Notes: generated from the letters alone by a model not told the origin. Positions 1 to 11,000 are shown, counted from the first letter of the stretch. The stretch is DNA of 64,000 nucleotides from JBGVSA01 sp041807905 (GCF_041807905.1 NZ_JBGVSA010000001.1:62001-126000), one strand, 5' to 3'. Numbers and translations are program-made.

Positions 1-1
1 C

Positions 2-1024
2 CGCCTGCCGGGCTCGCTTGCCCACTGCAACATCCTCGCCAACATGCTGTTCGGTGCCATATCGGGCTCGGCGGTCGCTTCTGCCGCGGCCATGGGCGGC
101 GTCATGCATCCGCAGCAGACCAAGGAAGGCTACGACCCGGCGTTCGCCACGGCGGTGAATATCTCGTCGGCGCCCACCGGATTGTTGATTCCTCCCAGCA
201 ATACGCTGATCGTGTATTCGCTCGTCAGCGGCGGCACCTCGATTGCCGCGCTGTTCCTGGCGGGCTATGTGCCAGGCATCCTGCTGGGGCTGGCTTTGAT
301 GGTCGTGGTGACCTTCATCGCGGCCCGCCGCGGCTATCCACGCCCGCCTCGCCCGACATTGGGCGAGATCGGCTGCGCCGTGTGGGAAGCCGGCCCCAGC
401 GTGTTCCTCATCGTCATCATCATGGGGGGCATTCTCGGCGGCGTTTTCACACCGACGGAAGCCTCGGCCGTGGCCGTGGTCTATACCTTGTTGCTGGCAC
501 TCGTGCTGTATCGCGAAATCGGCGTGCGGGACTTGCCGGCCATCCTGCTGGAATCCGTGGTCACCACCTCGATCGTGCTATTGCTCATCGGCGCATCGAT
601 GGGGATGTCGTGGGCCATGTCGAATGCCGATGTTCCGTTCCTGATCCTCGATCTGCTGCAGTCGATTTCGGACAACCCGATCGTCATCCTGCTCATCATC
701 AACATCCTGCTGCTGATCATCGGCACGTTCATGGACATGACGCCGGCGGTGTTGATCTTCACGCCGATCTTCCTGCCGGTGGTGATGGAGTTCGGCATGG
801 ACCCGATCCACTTTGGCATCGTCATGGTGCTCAACATGTGCATCGGCATCTGCACCCCGCCGGTGGGCAGCGTGTTGTTCGTCGGATGCAGCGTCTCCAA
901 GCTGCCGATCAATCGCGTGATCAAGCCCATGCTGCCCTTCTACGCCGTCATGGTGCTGGTGCTAGCATTGGTGACGTATATCCCGCAGATCAGCATGGCG
1001 ATCCCGCGCGCGCTGGGATATTGA
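2..1024 (+). CDS. dctM: TRAP transporter large permease DctM (5' partial)
   Basis: C-terminal ~340 residues of a DctM-type large membrane subunit of a tripartite ATP-independent periplasmic transporter, which moves organic acids across the inner membrane using an ion gradient. The frame is open from the left edge, so the start lies outside the window. Many hydrophobic helices are visible, with family features such as GSAVASAAAMG near the start, the PTEASAVAVVY segment, and a C-terminal half rich in Leu/Ile stretches ending with GICTPPVGSVLFVG. The binding protein gene downstream is convergent rather than in the same operon, which is unusual for TRAP loci. A hairpin terminator separates the two genes. 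Confidence 0.93.
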   Translation, partial: RLPGSLAHCNILANMLFGAISGSAVASAAAMGGVMHPQQTKEGYDPAFATAVNISSAPTGLLIPPSNTLIVYSLVSGGTSIAALFLAGYVPGILLGLALMVVVTFIAARRGYPRPPRPTLGEIGCAVWEAGPSVFLIVIIMGGILGGVFTPTEASAVAVVYTLLLALVLYREIGVRDLPAILLESVVTTSIVLLLIGASMGMSWAMSNADVPFLILDLLQSISDNPIVILLIINILLLIIGTFMDMTPAVLIFTPIFLPVVMEFGMDPIHFGIVMVLNMCIGICTPPVGSVLFVGCSVSKLPINRVIKPMLPFYAVMVLVLALVTYIPQISMAIPRALGY

Positions 1025-1080
1025 TCGCTGCGTTGGGCCGGGCCAGTGCGGGGAGTCCGGTCCGCAGTAGACCCACACAC

Positions 1081-1113
1081 AAAAAAGGGGAAGGGCCTGC
1101 GCCCTTCCCCTTT
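1081..1113. terminator. Bidirectional rho-independent terminator between dctM and dctP
   Basis: A perfect 13-bp stem, AAAGGGGAAGGGC (1084-1096) with GCCCTTCCCCTTT (1101-1113), closes a 4-nt loop. An A-run on the left gives a U-run on the minus strand, and TTT follows on the plus strand. It lies exactly between the convergent stops of dctM and dctP and could serve both. Confidence 0.85.
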
Positions 1114-1139
1114 CTTGGACTGCTGTCAGAACGTTTCGC

Positions 1140-2111
1140 TTACTGACCCGCTCCGCGAATCTGCTGCACCGCCGGAGCCAGGCCGGGGTTCTGTTTTTCA
1201 AAGGTGTCGTACATCGGTTGCACCTTTTTCATGAACGGTCCCTTGTCCACCTTGTGCACCTTCACCCCCATCTTGTCGAGCTTGGCGAATTCCTCCTGCT
1301 CCTGCTGCGACCACAACGTCTTCATGAATTCCATGGACTCGCGTGCAGCCTTGAGCACGGCTTCCTTGCTGGCCGGCTTGAGACTGTCGAACGCCTGGTT
1401 GCTCATCAGCAGCACGTCGGGGACCATGGTGTGTTCATCCAGACTGAAGTGCTTGGCGACCTCGCCATGCCGCATGGTGGTCAGTGCCATCACGCTGTTC
1501 TCGGCCATGTCGACCACGCCTTGCTGAAGCGCGGTGTACAACTCGCCATAGTCGAGCGACGTCGGGTTGCCGCCCATCACCTTGATCATCTCGACCGCGC
1601 TCGGGCTGGGCTGCACACGCACCTTCATGCCCTTGAGATCGTCCGGCGAGAGCACCGGCTTGTTGCCGTAGAAACTGCGCGCGCCACCGTCGTAGAAGGT
1701 CAGGCCGAAATAGCCCTTGGCCTTGGTGGACGCCAGGATCTTCTGACCCACTTCGCCCTGCATGGTCGCGTAATAGGCTGCGCGATCGCGGAACAGGTAC
1801 GGCAGGCTGAATACCTTGTACGAGTCCTCAAAGGCTTCCATTTCGGCGGCGTTGGTCTTGACCATCTGCACGGCGCCGGAACGCATCAGTTCCATCGTTT
1901 CGCGCTGTGTACCGAGCGTGCCGTTCGGGTAGATACGCACCACGACATCCCCCTTCGAGTAGTCCTTGGCTTTCTGCGCAAAGTGCTCCATCGCCTTGTG
2001 GACGGGGTGTGCCTTGTCCTGATTGTGACTGAGTTTGAACGTAGCGGCGCTGGCGCCTCCGACCGATGCGGCGAAAAATCCGAGCGCGGCCACCATGACG
2101 TGCAGTTTCAT
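1140..2111 (-). CDS. dctP: TRAP transporter substrate-binding protein, DctP family
   Basis: Periplasmic solute receptor of a TRAP transporter (~323 aa). The start is the ATG at 2111, preceded by an excellent AAGGAGGAGCT ribosome site. The protein begins MKLHVMVAALGFFAASVGGASAA, a clear Sec signal peptide with an AxA cleavage site. An earlier in-frame start would bury the signal. Family features include FKLSHNQDKAHPVHKAMEHFA, the conserved Arg region GMKVRVQPSPS that binds the substrate carboxylate, and the segment YGELYTALQQGVVDMAENS. It presumably feeds the neighbouring DctM. No small DctQ subunit is visible here; it may lie to the left of the window. The exact ligand cannot be read from sequence. 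Confidence 0.93.
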   Translation of the reverse strand: MKLHVMVAALGFFAASVGGASAATFKLSHNQDKAHPVHKAMEHFAQKAKDYSKGDVVVRIYPNGTLGTQRETMELMRSGAVQMVKTNAAEMEAFEDSYKVFSLPYLFRDRAAYYATMQGEVGQKILASTKAKGYFGLTFYDGGARSFYGNKPVLSPDDLKGMKVRVQPSPSAVEMIKVMGGNPTSLDYGELYTALQQGVVDMAENSVMALTTMRHGEVAKHFSLDEHTMVPDVLLMSNQAFDSLKPASKEAVLKAARESMEFMKTLWSQQEQEEFAKLDKMGVKVHKVDKGPFMKKVQPMYDTFEKQNPGLAPAVQQIRGAGQ

Positions 2112-2425
2112 AGCTCCTCCTTCATTGGACTTGATTGCGATGTGCGTCGTCACCACGGTGCCGACGACCAACCCATCGCAAACTAGCCAGTTAGTTAGAA
2201 CGAGAAACCCCATGCCTCGATCGCGGCCCGACTTGCCACACCTCAATCACGTGCGGCCGCGTCACTTTCGCCTGATGGCAGCGGTAATAAACACGACAAA
2301 GAAAGTAAAACCAGCCCCGGAATGCGTGCAGGCGGCCCGCTCAGGACGCCAGCAGTCGCTGAAAGATCGTGGGCGCGGCGCGAATCACGAGGGACTGCGC
2401 CGCTTCTGCCCACAGCGCCAGTCGC
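2112..2425. other. Intergenic region upstream of dctP
   Basis: This 314-base stretch has no convincing gene. It should hold the dctP promoter on the minus strand and the 3' end of the ABC ATPase unit. The inverted repeat AACTA-N6-TAGTT at 2181-2196 is a possible operator for a TRAP regulator, but this is weak and no regulator gene is adjacent. I saw nothing else of note. Confidence 0.4.
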
Positions 2426-3253
2426 CTACCATGCAAAAACCAGATCGCGCGCCTGGTGCACCGGCTCCTCCACCAGGGCCGCCTCGGGCACCTGGCTGAA
2501 CTCACGCAGGATGTCCTCCTTGATGCGATCCAGCGCAGCGCTGTAGCGGGTGCGAGGATGCGGCACGTCCACCGGGACGATGCGCTTGATGCGCCCCGGG
2601 CGCGGCTCCATGATGACCACCCGGTCTCCGAGGAACACCGCTTCGTCCACGTCGTGCGTGACGAGAATCATCGTGATGCCTTCCGAACGCCAGATGCGCT
2701 GCAGTTCCTGCTGAAGGTTGGCGCGCGTGAGTGCGTCGAGCGCGCCGAGCGGCTCGTCCAGCAGCAGGATCTTCGGGCGATTGACCAATCCGCGCGCAAT
2801 GGCCACGCGCTGCGACATGCCCCCGGAGAGCTGATGCGGGTACGCCTGCGCAAAGGACTCCAGCCCGACGAGCCGGAGGTGTTCGTCGATGGCCCGCTTC
2901 TTCTGTGCGCCGCTGAGTGCGGAGTTCTCAAGCGCAACGGCGACGTTCTGCTCCACCGTCAGCCACGGGAACAGACGGTGTTCCTGGAAAACGATGCCGC
3001 GCTCCAGGCTGGTGCCGCGAATGCGCTGCCCGTCCACGAGAATGTCGCCCTGGTATTCGTCTTCCAGCCCGATCACCAGCCTCAGCAGCGTCGACTTGCC
3101 GCAGCCGCTGGTGCCGACGATGCTGACGAACTCGCCCGGGCGGATGTCGAGATTGATGCCGTCCAGGACCTGCAGCGTCTGGCCCTTGACCTCGTACTGC
3201 TTGCGGACATTGCGGAAACTGAGCGTTCCGCGCTGTGTTTCGACTTCGCTCAT
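2426..3253 (-). CDS. ABC transporter ATP-binding protein, SsuB/TauB/NrtD family (orphan)
   Basis: A 275-aa nucleotide-binding subunit of the nitrate/sulfonate/taurine importer family. Walker A is GTSGCGKST, the Q-loop is in VFQEHRLFPW, the signature is LSGGMSQR, Walker B is ILLLDEPLGALD and the H-loop is VTHD. The C-terminal extension with DVPHPRTR is typical of SsuB/TauB-like proteins. The ATG at 3253 has GGAGAG upstream. No permease or binding protein flanks it, so its transporter partners must be encoded elsewhere. It lies upstream of dctP on the same strand but the two are >300 bp apart. The nearby APS kinase gives a loose sulfur theme, but a sulfonate substrate is only a guess. Confidence 0.88.
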   Translation of the reverse strand: MSEVETQRGTLSFRNVRKQYEVKGQTLQVLDGINLDIRPGEFVSIVGTSGCGKSTLLRLVIGLEDEYQGDILVDGQRIRGTSLERGIVFQEHRLFPWLTVEQNVAVALENSALSGAQKKRAIDEHLRLVGLESFAQAYPHQLSGGMSQRVAIARGLVNRPKILLLDEPLGALDALTRANLQQELQRIWRSEGITMILVTHDVDEAVFLGDRVVIMEPRPGRIKRIVPVDVPHPRTRYSAALDRIKEDILREFSQVPEAALVEEPVHQARDLVFAW

Positions 3254-3330
3254 CGGCTCTCCATGGGATGTCTTGTTCTGGAATGCGATGAGCTTAGGAC
3301 GCGCACGCCCCCTGCCTAACCAAGAAATCT

Positions 3331-3891
3331 TCAGGAGCTTTGCAGAGTCTCCGAAATGACGGCGCCGGCGTCATCCAGCATGGACAGCACGCGGCGCGCT
3401 GCGCTGTCGACACTTTCGCTCGCCGAGTCATAGCGCAAGCGTGGTGCTTCCGGGATTTCATACGGATCGGATACGCCCGTCATGTGCGCCAGATGCCCCG
3501 CCTTCGCCTGCGCGTACAAGCCTTTGGGATCGCGCGCAGCGCAGGTTTCGAGGCTCGCACTCAGGTGGATTTCGTAGAAGCGTTCGCGGCCGATGCCGTT
3601 GCGCGCCCGCTCGCGCTGCATGCGCAACGGTGAAACCAGCGCCACCACCACGGTCAGGCCTGAGTTGTTGGCAAGCCGTGCTACCTCGGCCACGCGCCGC
3701 ACGTTTTCATCACGGTCGGCCTGGCCGAAACCCAGATCGCGGCACAGGCCGCCGCGCACTTCGTCGCCGTCGAGCAGCAACACCGGCTGGCCGCGCAGGT
3801 GCATGGCCCGTGCCAAGGCTCGCGCGAGCGTGGTTTTGCCTGAGCCGGGCAAGCCAGTGAGCCATGCCGTGACTGGGGAGAATTCATTCAT
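3331..3891 (-). CDS. cysC: Adenylylsulfate (APS) kinase
   Basis: A 186-aa enzyme phosphorylating adenosine 5'-phosphosulfate to PAPS in the cytosol. The P-loop is GLPGSGKTT at residues 13-21, followed by DGDEVRGGLCRDLGF, the RDENVRRVAEVA helix, and the DPKGLYAQAKAG and TGVSDPYEIPE segments that mark CysC. The start at 3891 matches the family N-terminus. An upstream in-frame ATG at 3933 would add 14 residues, and neither has a strong ribosome site. There are no cysD, cysN or cysH genes nearby, so this copy is not part of an assimilatory sulfate operon. It lies divergent from a PAPS-type sulfotransferase (4165), which suggests it supplies PAPS for sulfation of a local product. Confidence 0.93.
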   Translation of the reverse strand: MNEFSPVTAWLTGLPGSGKTTLARALARAMHLRGQPVLLLDGDEVRGGLCRDLGFGQADRDENVRRVAEVARLANNSGLTVVVALVSPLRMQRERARNGIGRERFYEIHLSASLETCAARDPKGLYAQAKAGHLAHMTGVSDPYEIPEAPRLRYDSASESVDSAARRVLSMLDDAGAVISETLQSS

Positions 3892-4164
3892 GAGCGGTAC
3901 AGCGTCGGGACGTTTGAACACAAAACGTCGCATCGTAACGCGCCATGCACCCCGTTGGTGTCCCTCACTCCACCGTCACGGAAAGCGCAGGCCATGACAG
4001 ATGAACGGCGTATTTTCATGGACCAGCGGCACATGAAAATCGTCAATCTCTGCCACGATTGGGACATTCGTAGGAAATTAATCAGAATCCGCACGTAGTT
4101 GCTGTTTTTGTCGTTACTTCAATGGCATGGCGCTGGAGGCGGACTTTAACGAACAGGTGTTTCG

Positions 4165-4998
4165 TTGCCTCGACAGTTCCATTTCATCTCCGGCCTGCCC
4201 AGGTCCGGCTCTACGCTGCTGTCCGCGCTTCTGCGCCAGAACCCGCGTTTTCACGCCGGCATGACGAGCCCGGTGGGCGCGCTCATGACCGGCATGCTCG
4301 GCCAGCTATCGGCCGGTTCCGAGTTCAGCCCGGTGGTCAGCCGCGATCAGCGCCGCCGCCTGCTGCATGGCCTCTTCGACAGCTACTACGCCGACCAGCC
4401 CGACAGGGACGTCATCTTCGACACCAACCGGATGTGGTGCAGCCGCATGCCTGCACTGCGCGAACTGTTTCCGCAATCGCGGGTGATCGCCTGTGTGCGC
4501 AACGTCGCGTGGGTCATGGACAGCGTCGAACGCCTCTATCGCGCCAACCCGTTCGAACACACCAAGCTCTTCGCCGACGACAGCGAACGCAGCACCGTCT
4601 ATAGCCGCGTGGAATCGCTGGCGCAGGGCAACCGCATGGTTGGCTTTGCATGGTCGGCGCTGCGCGAGGCGTATTTCGGCGAACACGCCGGCTCCATGCT
4701 GGTCATCGACTACGACCTGCTCGCCCACGCGCCCGAGAAAGTGCTGCGGCTGGTGTACGAATTCATTGACGAACCGTGGTTCGGGCACGACTTCGAGAAC
4801 GTCGAATACGACGCGCCCGAATTCGACCTCGGTCTCGGCGTGGCCGGACTGCACAAGGTGCGTCGCAGCGTCGGCATCGAATCGCGCCGCACGGTACTGC
4901 CGCCGGACCTGTTCGAAAAATACGCCGCGCTGTCGTTCTGGAACCAGGACCTGCCATCGGCTGCGCACGTCATACGCAACAGGAACATCGGCACGTGA
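4165..4998 (+). CDS. PAPS-dependent sulfotransferase family protein
   Basis: A 277-aa cytosolic-looking sulfotransferase. The 5'-phosphosulfate loop is LPRSGSTLL (residues 11-19), and the 3'-phosphate site is in the VIACVRNVAWVMDSVERLY segment. The rest follows the Sulfotransfer_3-like fold, including the late VLRLVYEFIDEPWFGHDFENV helix. The start is the TTG at 4165. An in-frame stop lies just upstream (4147) and AGGTG is correctly spaced. No signal peptide or membrane helix is seen. It sits between cysC (PAPS supply) and the giant LEPR protein, with a gap of only 87 bases to the latter. I infer that it may sulfate that protein or a glycan on it before export; the acceptor is unknown. Confidence 0.87.
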   Translation: MPRQFHFISGLPRSGSTLLSALLRQNPRFHAGMTSPVGALMTGMLGQLSAGSEFSPVVSRDQRRRLLHGLFDSYYADQPDRDVIFDTNRMWCSRMPALRELFPQSRVIACVRNVAWVMDSVERLYRANPFEHTKLFADDSERSTVYSRVESLAQGNRMVGFAWSALREAYFGEHAGSMLVIDYDLLAHAPEKVLRLVYEFIDEPWFGHDFENVEYDAPEFDLGLGVAGLHKVRRSVGIESRRTVLPPDLFEKYAALSFWNQDLPSAAHVIRNRNIGT

Positions 4999-5085
4999 CG
5001 CACAGAACGTCGCGGCCACATAACAACAACCCTTGAACAGGCGATGCGCCACGACGCGCATCCACCCAGCAGGAGAGAGAGCATC

Positions 5086-8000
5086 GTGAAGCGATGGTTT
5101 GATCGCGCGCCCCGCCGCGCGCCGGTTTCACAGACACGCCCCACGTCGGCGCGTCCGGCCCTGATGATGGCGCTGGAGCCGCGCATCATGTTCGATGCCG
5201 CCGTCGGCGCCACCGTGGCAGAGGTGGCCCGCAGCGCGCCCACGCACGACACGACTTCAGCCGGCACGCACGATGTGTCCTCCGACCACGCGGTCGCCCT
5301 GCCCGCCTCGCCTGTCACCGCCGATTCGCCAGCCGGCCCGGCCGTGCTGTTCGTCGATTCGCGCGTCAAGGATGCCGACAGTCTCGTCGCCGGCGCTGCG
5401 GCCGGCACGCAGATCGTGTACCTGGACGCCACGCGCGACGGGCTCGCGCAGATCGCCGAATACCTCGATCAACACCAGGGCGCCGGCTCGGTGCAGATCC
5501 TCGCGCACGGCGCCAGCGGCGACATGTGGCTGGGCACCACCTACCTGTCGGCCGAGAATGCCGGCGAGCATGCCGACGTATTGGCCCGCATCGGTTCCGA
5601 CATGCGTGCTGGCGGCGACATTCTCATCTATGCGTGTGAGACCGCCGAAGGCGATCGCGGCGTGTCGTTCGTTTCGTCACTGGCCGATCTCACCGGCCGC
5701 GACATCGCGGCGTCGACGAACCGCACGGGCGTCAGCGGCGACTGGACGCTGGAACTGACCACCGGCAGCATCGAAAGCGTGCCGGTGCTGTCCTCATCGA
5801 CCACGGCCGGATATGCCTACGATCTCGCCACGCTGACCGTCATCAGCAACGCGGACAGTGGCGTGGGCTCCTTGCGCACTGCGATCGCGGCAGCCACGAG
5901 CGGCGACACCATCACGTTCAGCAGCGGCATGACCGTCGGCCTGATCAGCGGTGAGCTGATCATCGCAAAGAACCTGACCATCGATGGCGACATCAACAAC
6001 GATGGCGTCGCCGACGTAACGCTGGACGCCAACTACAGAAGCCGCGTGCTCCAGGTGCAGGCCGGCAGCACCGTGATGCTCGACGGCCTCGTCATCACGC
6101 GCGGCCTGGTCTCCGGCAACGGTGGCGACGCTGGCAGCGGCCTGGCCGCCCCCAGTGCTCTTGGCGGCGGTATCTCGAATGCCGGCACGCTCACGCTTCT
6201 CAATACCTCGGTCACTGCCAACGCAGCGGCCGGTGGTGGGGGCGGCGGCGGCAACTTTGCCTACGACGGCGGTGGCGGCGGCGGAGGCGGTGCCATCGGT
6301 GGCGGGTTCGGGGGCCGAGGAGGGCAATCCGGCGTCTCGCACAACCTCGGCGCCAGCGGCAGTGCCAACCAGGGTGGCCGGGGCGGCGCGGACATATCCT
6401 TCCCTGGCATGGGCGGACAGGGGGGGACCGCCGTCGGCGGCGCTGGCGGCGCCTATCTGGGCTATTCCCCTGGCGGTTCAGGCGGCACGGCCACCAACGG
6501 CACCATCAGCATCGGCGGCGGCGGCGGTGGCCTGGGCACCGACGCCACGGGCGGCGCTGGCGGCTCGGCGGCCGGCGGCATCTACAACGCCGTTGGCGGC
6601 ACCATCAATGTGATCGGCAATTCGATCATCAGCAACAATCTCGGCGCGGGAGGCGGTGGAGGCGGCGGCGGTGCCGGCGGTTCGCTGGGCAACCAGAATG
6701 GAGGCGCCGGTGGCCGCGGCGTCGGCGCGGTGTGGAACAAGGGTGTCTTCAATATCACTGCGGCCAACAATGCGGCCATGACCGGCAACAGTGCCGGCAG
6801 CGGCGCCGGAGGACAGGAGCTTGGGACCGGCTCGCCCGGCTCCAGCCCCGCCGCCGTCAGCGGTATCTATAACGATGGCGGCGCCCTCAACACCGCTTAC
6901 GTGCCCAATTCCCCGCCCATCCTGAGCGGCCTGCAGGGCGACAGCCTTACCTTCACCGAAGGCGACACGCCCCGGCTGCTCGATGTCGGCAGCAATGCCA
7001 TCGTTTTCGACAGCGACTCCGCCGACTTCAACGGCGGCCGCGTGACGGTGTCGATCACCGGCAACCGCGTCGCAGCCGAAGACGTACTCGCCATCCGCGA
7101 CCTGGGCACCGGCCCGGGGCAGATCGGCATCAGCGGCAGCACCATCACCTATGGCGGCGTTGCTATCGGCACATTCACGGGTGGCAGCGGCACCAACGAT
7201 CTGGTGATCACGTTCAACTCGGCGCAGGCAACGCCCGCCGCTGTCGAAGCGCTGCTGCACAACATCACCTACAACAACGCCAGCGTCGATAACCCGACGG
7301 CTTCGCAGCGCACGGTGAGCATCACCGTCAACGATGGCGATAGCGCAACCAGCACGACCAACACCGTAAGCGTCAACGTCGTGGCGGTGAACGACGCGCC
7401 GACGCTCTCGCCGGCCAATGCCGTCGCCATCTACACCGAAGGCGGCAGCAGCGCCGTGCTCATGGGCGCGCTGACGATCTCCGACGTGGACAGCACCACG
7501 GTCCAGGGCGCCACGGTCACGATCAGCGATGTTCGCGCGGGCGATCTGCTGTCGATCGGCGCACTCAACGGCTTCACGGCATCCTACGACAGCGCCACCG
7601 GCGTGCTGACACTGGGCGGCGGAGGTTCGCTGGCCGCGTTGCAGGCTGCGCTGCGCTCGGTCACCTACTCGTCGTCCTCGCACGACCCGACTTTTGGCGG
7701 CACGGATACGTCCCGCCAGATCAACTTCACCGTCACCGACAACGGCGGTGCGACGTCGACGGCGGCGACCGCGCAAGTGGCCGTCATCGCCGTCAATGAC
7801 GCGCCCACGCTGGCTGGCGGCCCCTACGTATGGGCCGGCACCAGCGAGGACCTCACCTCGTCTGCGATCACCGTTTCGAGCCTGCTGGGCGCCACGACGC
7901 ATGCCGACGTGGATGGTCCGGCCAATGGCATTGCCATCACCGGCAGCACTGGCTCCGGCCTCTGGCAGTACTCCACCGACGGCGTGATCTGGAATACGGT

Positions 8001-11000
8001 GGGTGCCGTCAGCAACAGCAGTGCATTGCTGTTGTCGACTGGCACTCAGTTGCGCTACGTGCCCAACGGACAGAACGGCGAGACGCCAGTGCTGACCTTC
8101 CGCGCCTGGGACCAGAGCGCCGGCACAGCGTCGACAAACAGCACGCGCAACCTCGCCGACACGTCTACAAACGGTGGCTCGACGGCATACTCGACGGGCA
8201 CCGCGCAGGCCACACTCGCGGTGAGCAGCGTCAATGACGCCCCGGTGCTGACGCCGGGCAGCCCCATGCTCAACGGCCTGACCGACACCGACGTGAATAC
8301 CGTCGGCCAGGCCGTGTCGAGCTTTGCCGGCAGCAATATCGCCGACGTGGACAGTGGCGCGGTCAGGGGCATTGCCATCACCGGCCTGAATGCCGGCAAC
8401 GGGACATGGCAGTACAGCGTGGACGGCGGCGCATCCTGGCAGAACGTCGGCGCGGTGTCCGACAGTGCCGCGCTGCTGTTGCGCACGAGCGATCGCGTCC
8501 GCTTCGTGCCGGACGGCATCCATGGCACGAACGCCACGCTCACCTATCACGCGTGGGACCAGACTGGCGCCACGGCAGGCCAGCAAGGCACCAAGGTGGA
8601 TGCTTCCGCCACGGGCGGCTCGACGCCTTTCTCCACGGCCAGCGACACCGCGAGCGTCACCGTCACGGCCATCGACGACGCACCGACGCTCACCACCAGC
8701 AACGGAGTTTCCGCCTTCGTCGAAGGCAACAACGCAGTCTCGACGCCTGTCGTCATCGATAGCGGCCTTACCGTGTCCGATCCCGATTCGCCGCGGCTCT
8801 ACGGCGCCACGGTCCGCATCAGCGGGAACTTCATGGGTGCGCAGGATGTGCTGGGGTTCAGCAACGACCCGGCGACCATGGGCGACATCGTTGCCAGTTA
8901 CGACAGTAGCAGCGGCCTGATGACGCTGACCTCGGCCACCGGCGCGACGGCTGCGCAATGGCAGGCTGCACTGCGTGCCGTCACCTACAGCAACAGTTCG
9001 GACACGCCGTCCGCCCTGAACCGCACCATCACGTTCCAGATCAGCGATGGCAACAGCAGCAGCACGGCCGCCACCCGCGTCGTCACCGTGAGCCCCACCA
9101 ACGACACACCGACCGTCGCAATGCCGGCAACGCTCGCCGCAACGGAAGACACGGCCACCGCCATCACAGGGATCAGCTTCTCCGATGCCGACTCGGGCAG
9201 CGCCAGCGTCATCGTCACCCTGTCCGTCGGCAGCGGCACCCTGTCGGCCACGAGCGGGGGCGGCGTTACCGTCGGAGGTGCCGCCGGCGCGCTGACCCTC
9301 ACCGGCTCGATCAGCAATATCAACGCGTTCATCGCCGGCGCCAAGGTGCAATTCCTTGGCGCTGCCAACAGTACCGGCAACGTCGCCCTTACCGCCTCCA
9401 TCAACGACGGGGGCAACACGGGTGGGGCGCCCCAGGTTGGCAGCGGAACGACAACCATCGCCATCGCAGCGGTCAACGACGCGCCCTACATCACTGCGCC
9501 GGCCTCCATCAGCGTCGCGGAAGATGTATCGCAATCGCTCACCGGCATCAGTTTCGGCGACGTCGACGCCGGCTCAAGCCTGGTCAGCGTTCAATTCAGC
9601 GTGGCACCGGGCAACGGCACGCTCAGTGCGCTGAGCATGGCGGGCGTCACCGTGGCGGGTTCGGGCACCGATTCGCTGAGCCTCAGCGGTACGCTCTCGG
9701 ACATCAACGCCTTCGTCGCGACCGGTGCGGTGAGTTACGTCAGTGCGGCCAACGCCAACGGCAATGTCACGCTGAGTGTGCTCGTCGATGACAACGGCAA
9801 CGTCGGCTCGGGGGGCAACAAGATCGCGAGCACGACGGTCACGCTGGCTGTCGCGGCGGTCAACGATGCCCCCGTCAATACGGTGCCGGGAACCCGGTCG
9901 GTCAACCTCAACGAGCCGCTGGTATTCAGCGGCAGCACACAAATTTCGATCAGCGACGTCGACGCGGGCAGCGGCACGATGCAAGTGACGCTGACCGTCG
10001 GCCATGGTTTGCTCAGCCTGTCAGGCACCTCGGGGCTGGTCTTCGAGGTCGGCAGCGGTGCCGGCGACGCGGCCATGACGTTCTCCGGCACGATGGCCGA
10101 CATCAATGCCGCGCTCGCCGGTCTGAAATACACGCCCGCGGCGGGGTATCTCGGCACCGACGCGCTGCAGATCGTGACGAACGACCTGGGCAACGCCGGT
10201 GCGGGCGGCGCCAGGACCGATACGGACGTCGTCATGATCCAGGTCGTCGACCCGGCCCCGGTGGTGACATCCGTCAGCAGCATCGCGCCGGACGGCACGT
10301 ACAAGATCGGAGACACCATCACGGTGACGGTCTCGTTCGACAGCGTAGTGAATGTGGACGCATCCGGCGGCCGGCCGACCCTGCTACTGGAAACCGGCCT
10401 CATCGACCGCGAGGCCACGTATGTGAGCGGCAGCGGCAGCAACACGCTCACCTTTGCCTACACCGTGCGTGCCGGCGACGTTGCGAGCGACCTGAACTAC
10501 ACCGGCACGACGGCGCTGGCGCTCAATGGCGCGTCGATCCGCAGCGTCGACAACTACAACGCGAACCTGAGTCTGCCGGCGCTCGGCGACACGCACTCGC
10601 TCGCTGCGAACCGCGACATCGTCGTCGATGGCATTGCGCCGACAGTCACGTCAGTCGTCGTCCCCGTCAGCGGCACCTACGTGGCGGGCCAGGCGCTCGA
10701 CTTCACCGTCAACTTCAGCGAGATCGTCACCGTCGGCGGCGGCACGCCGCGCATTGCCGTGGCGCTCGATACGGGTGGCACGGTGTATGCCGATTACGTC
10801 GGCGGATCGGGTACTTCGGCACTGTCGTTCCGCCTGACGGTGTCCGCCGGGCAGATGGACACGAACGGCATCTCGATCGGAGCGCTGAGTCTGAATGGCG
10901 CCGCACTGCTGGACGCCGCCGGCAACAGCGCGACGCTCACGCTCAACAGCGTGGGCAGCACGGCTGGCGTACTTGTCGATGCCATCGTGCCCACGGTTAC

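Noticed and set aside
2181..2196. Inverted repeat upstream of dctP as a GntR-type operator
   Set aside because: The arms are only 5 bases and there is no regulator gene nearby, so it is kept only as a note in the intergenic entry.
6478..9534. A 1018-codon open frame on the minus strand inside the giant repeat protein gene
   Set aside because: It mirrors the repeat-rich plus-strand gene; the product is an Asp/Arg/Gly-rich string with no domain and no ribosome site. High GC and repeated codons keep the antisense frame open.
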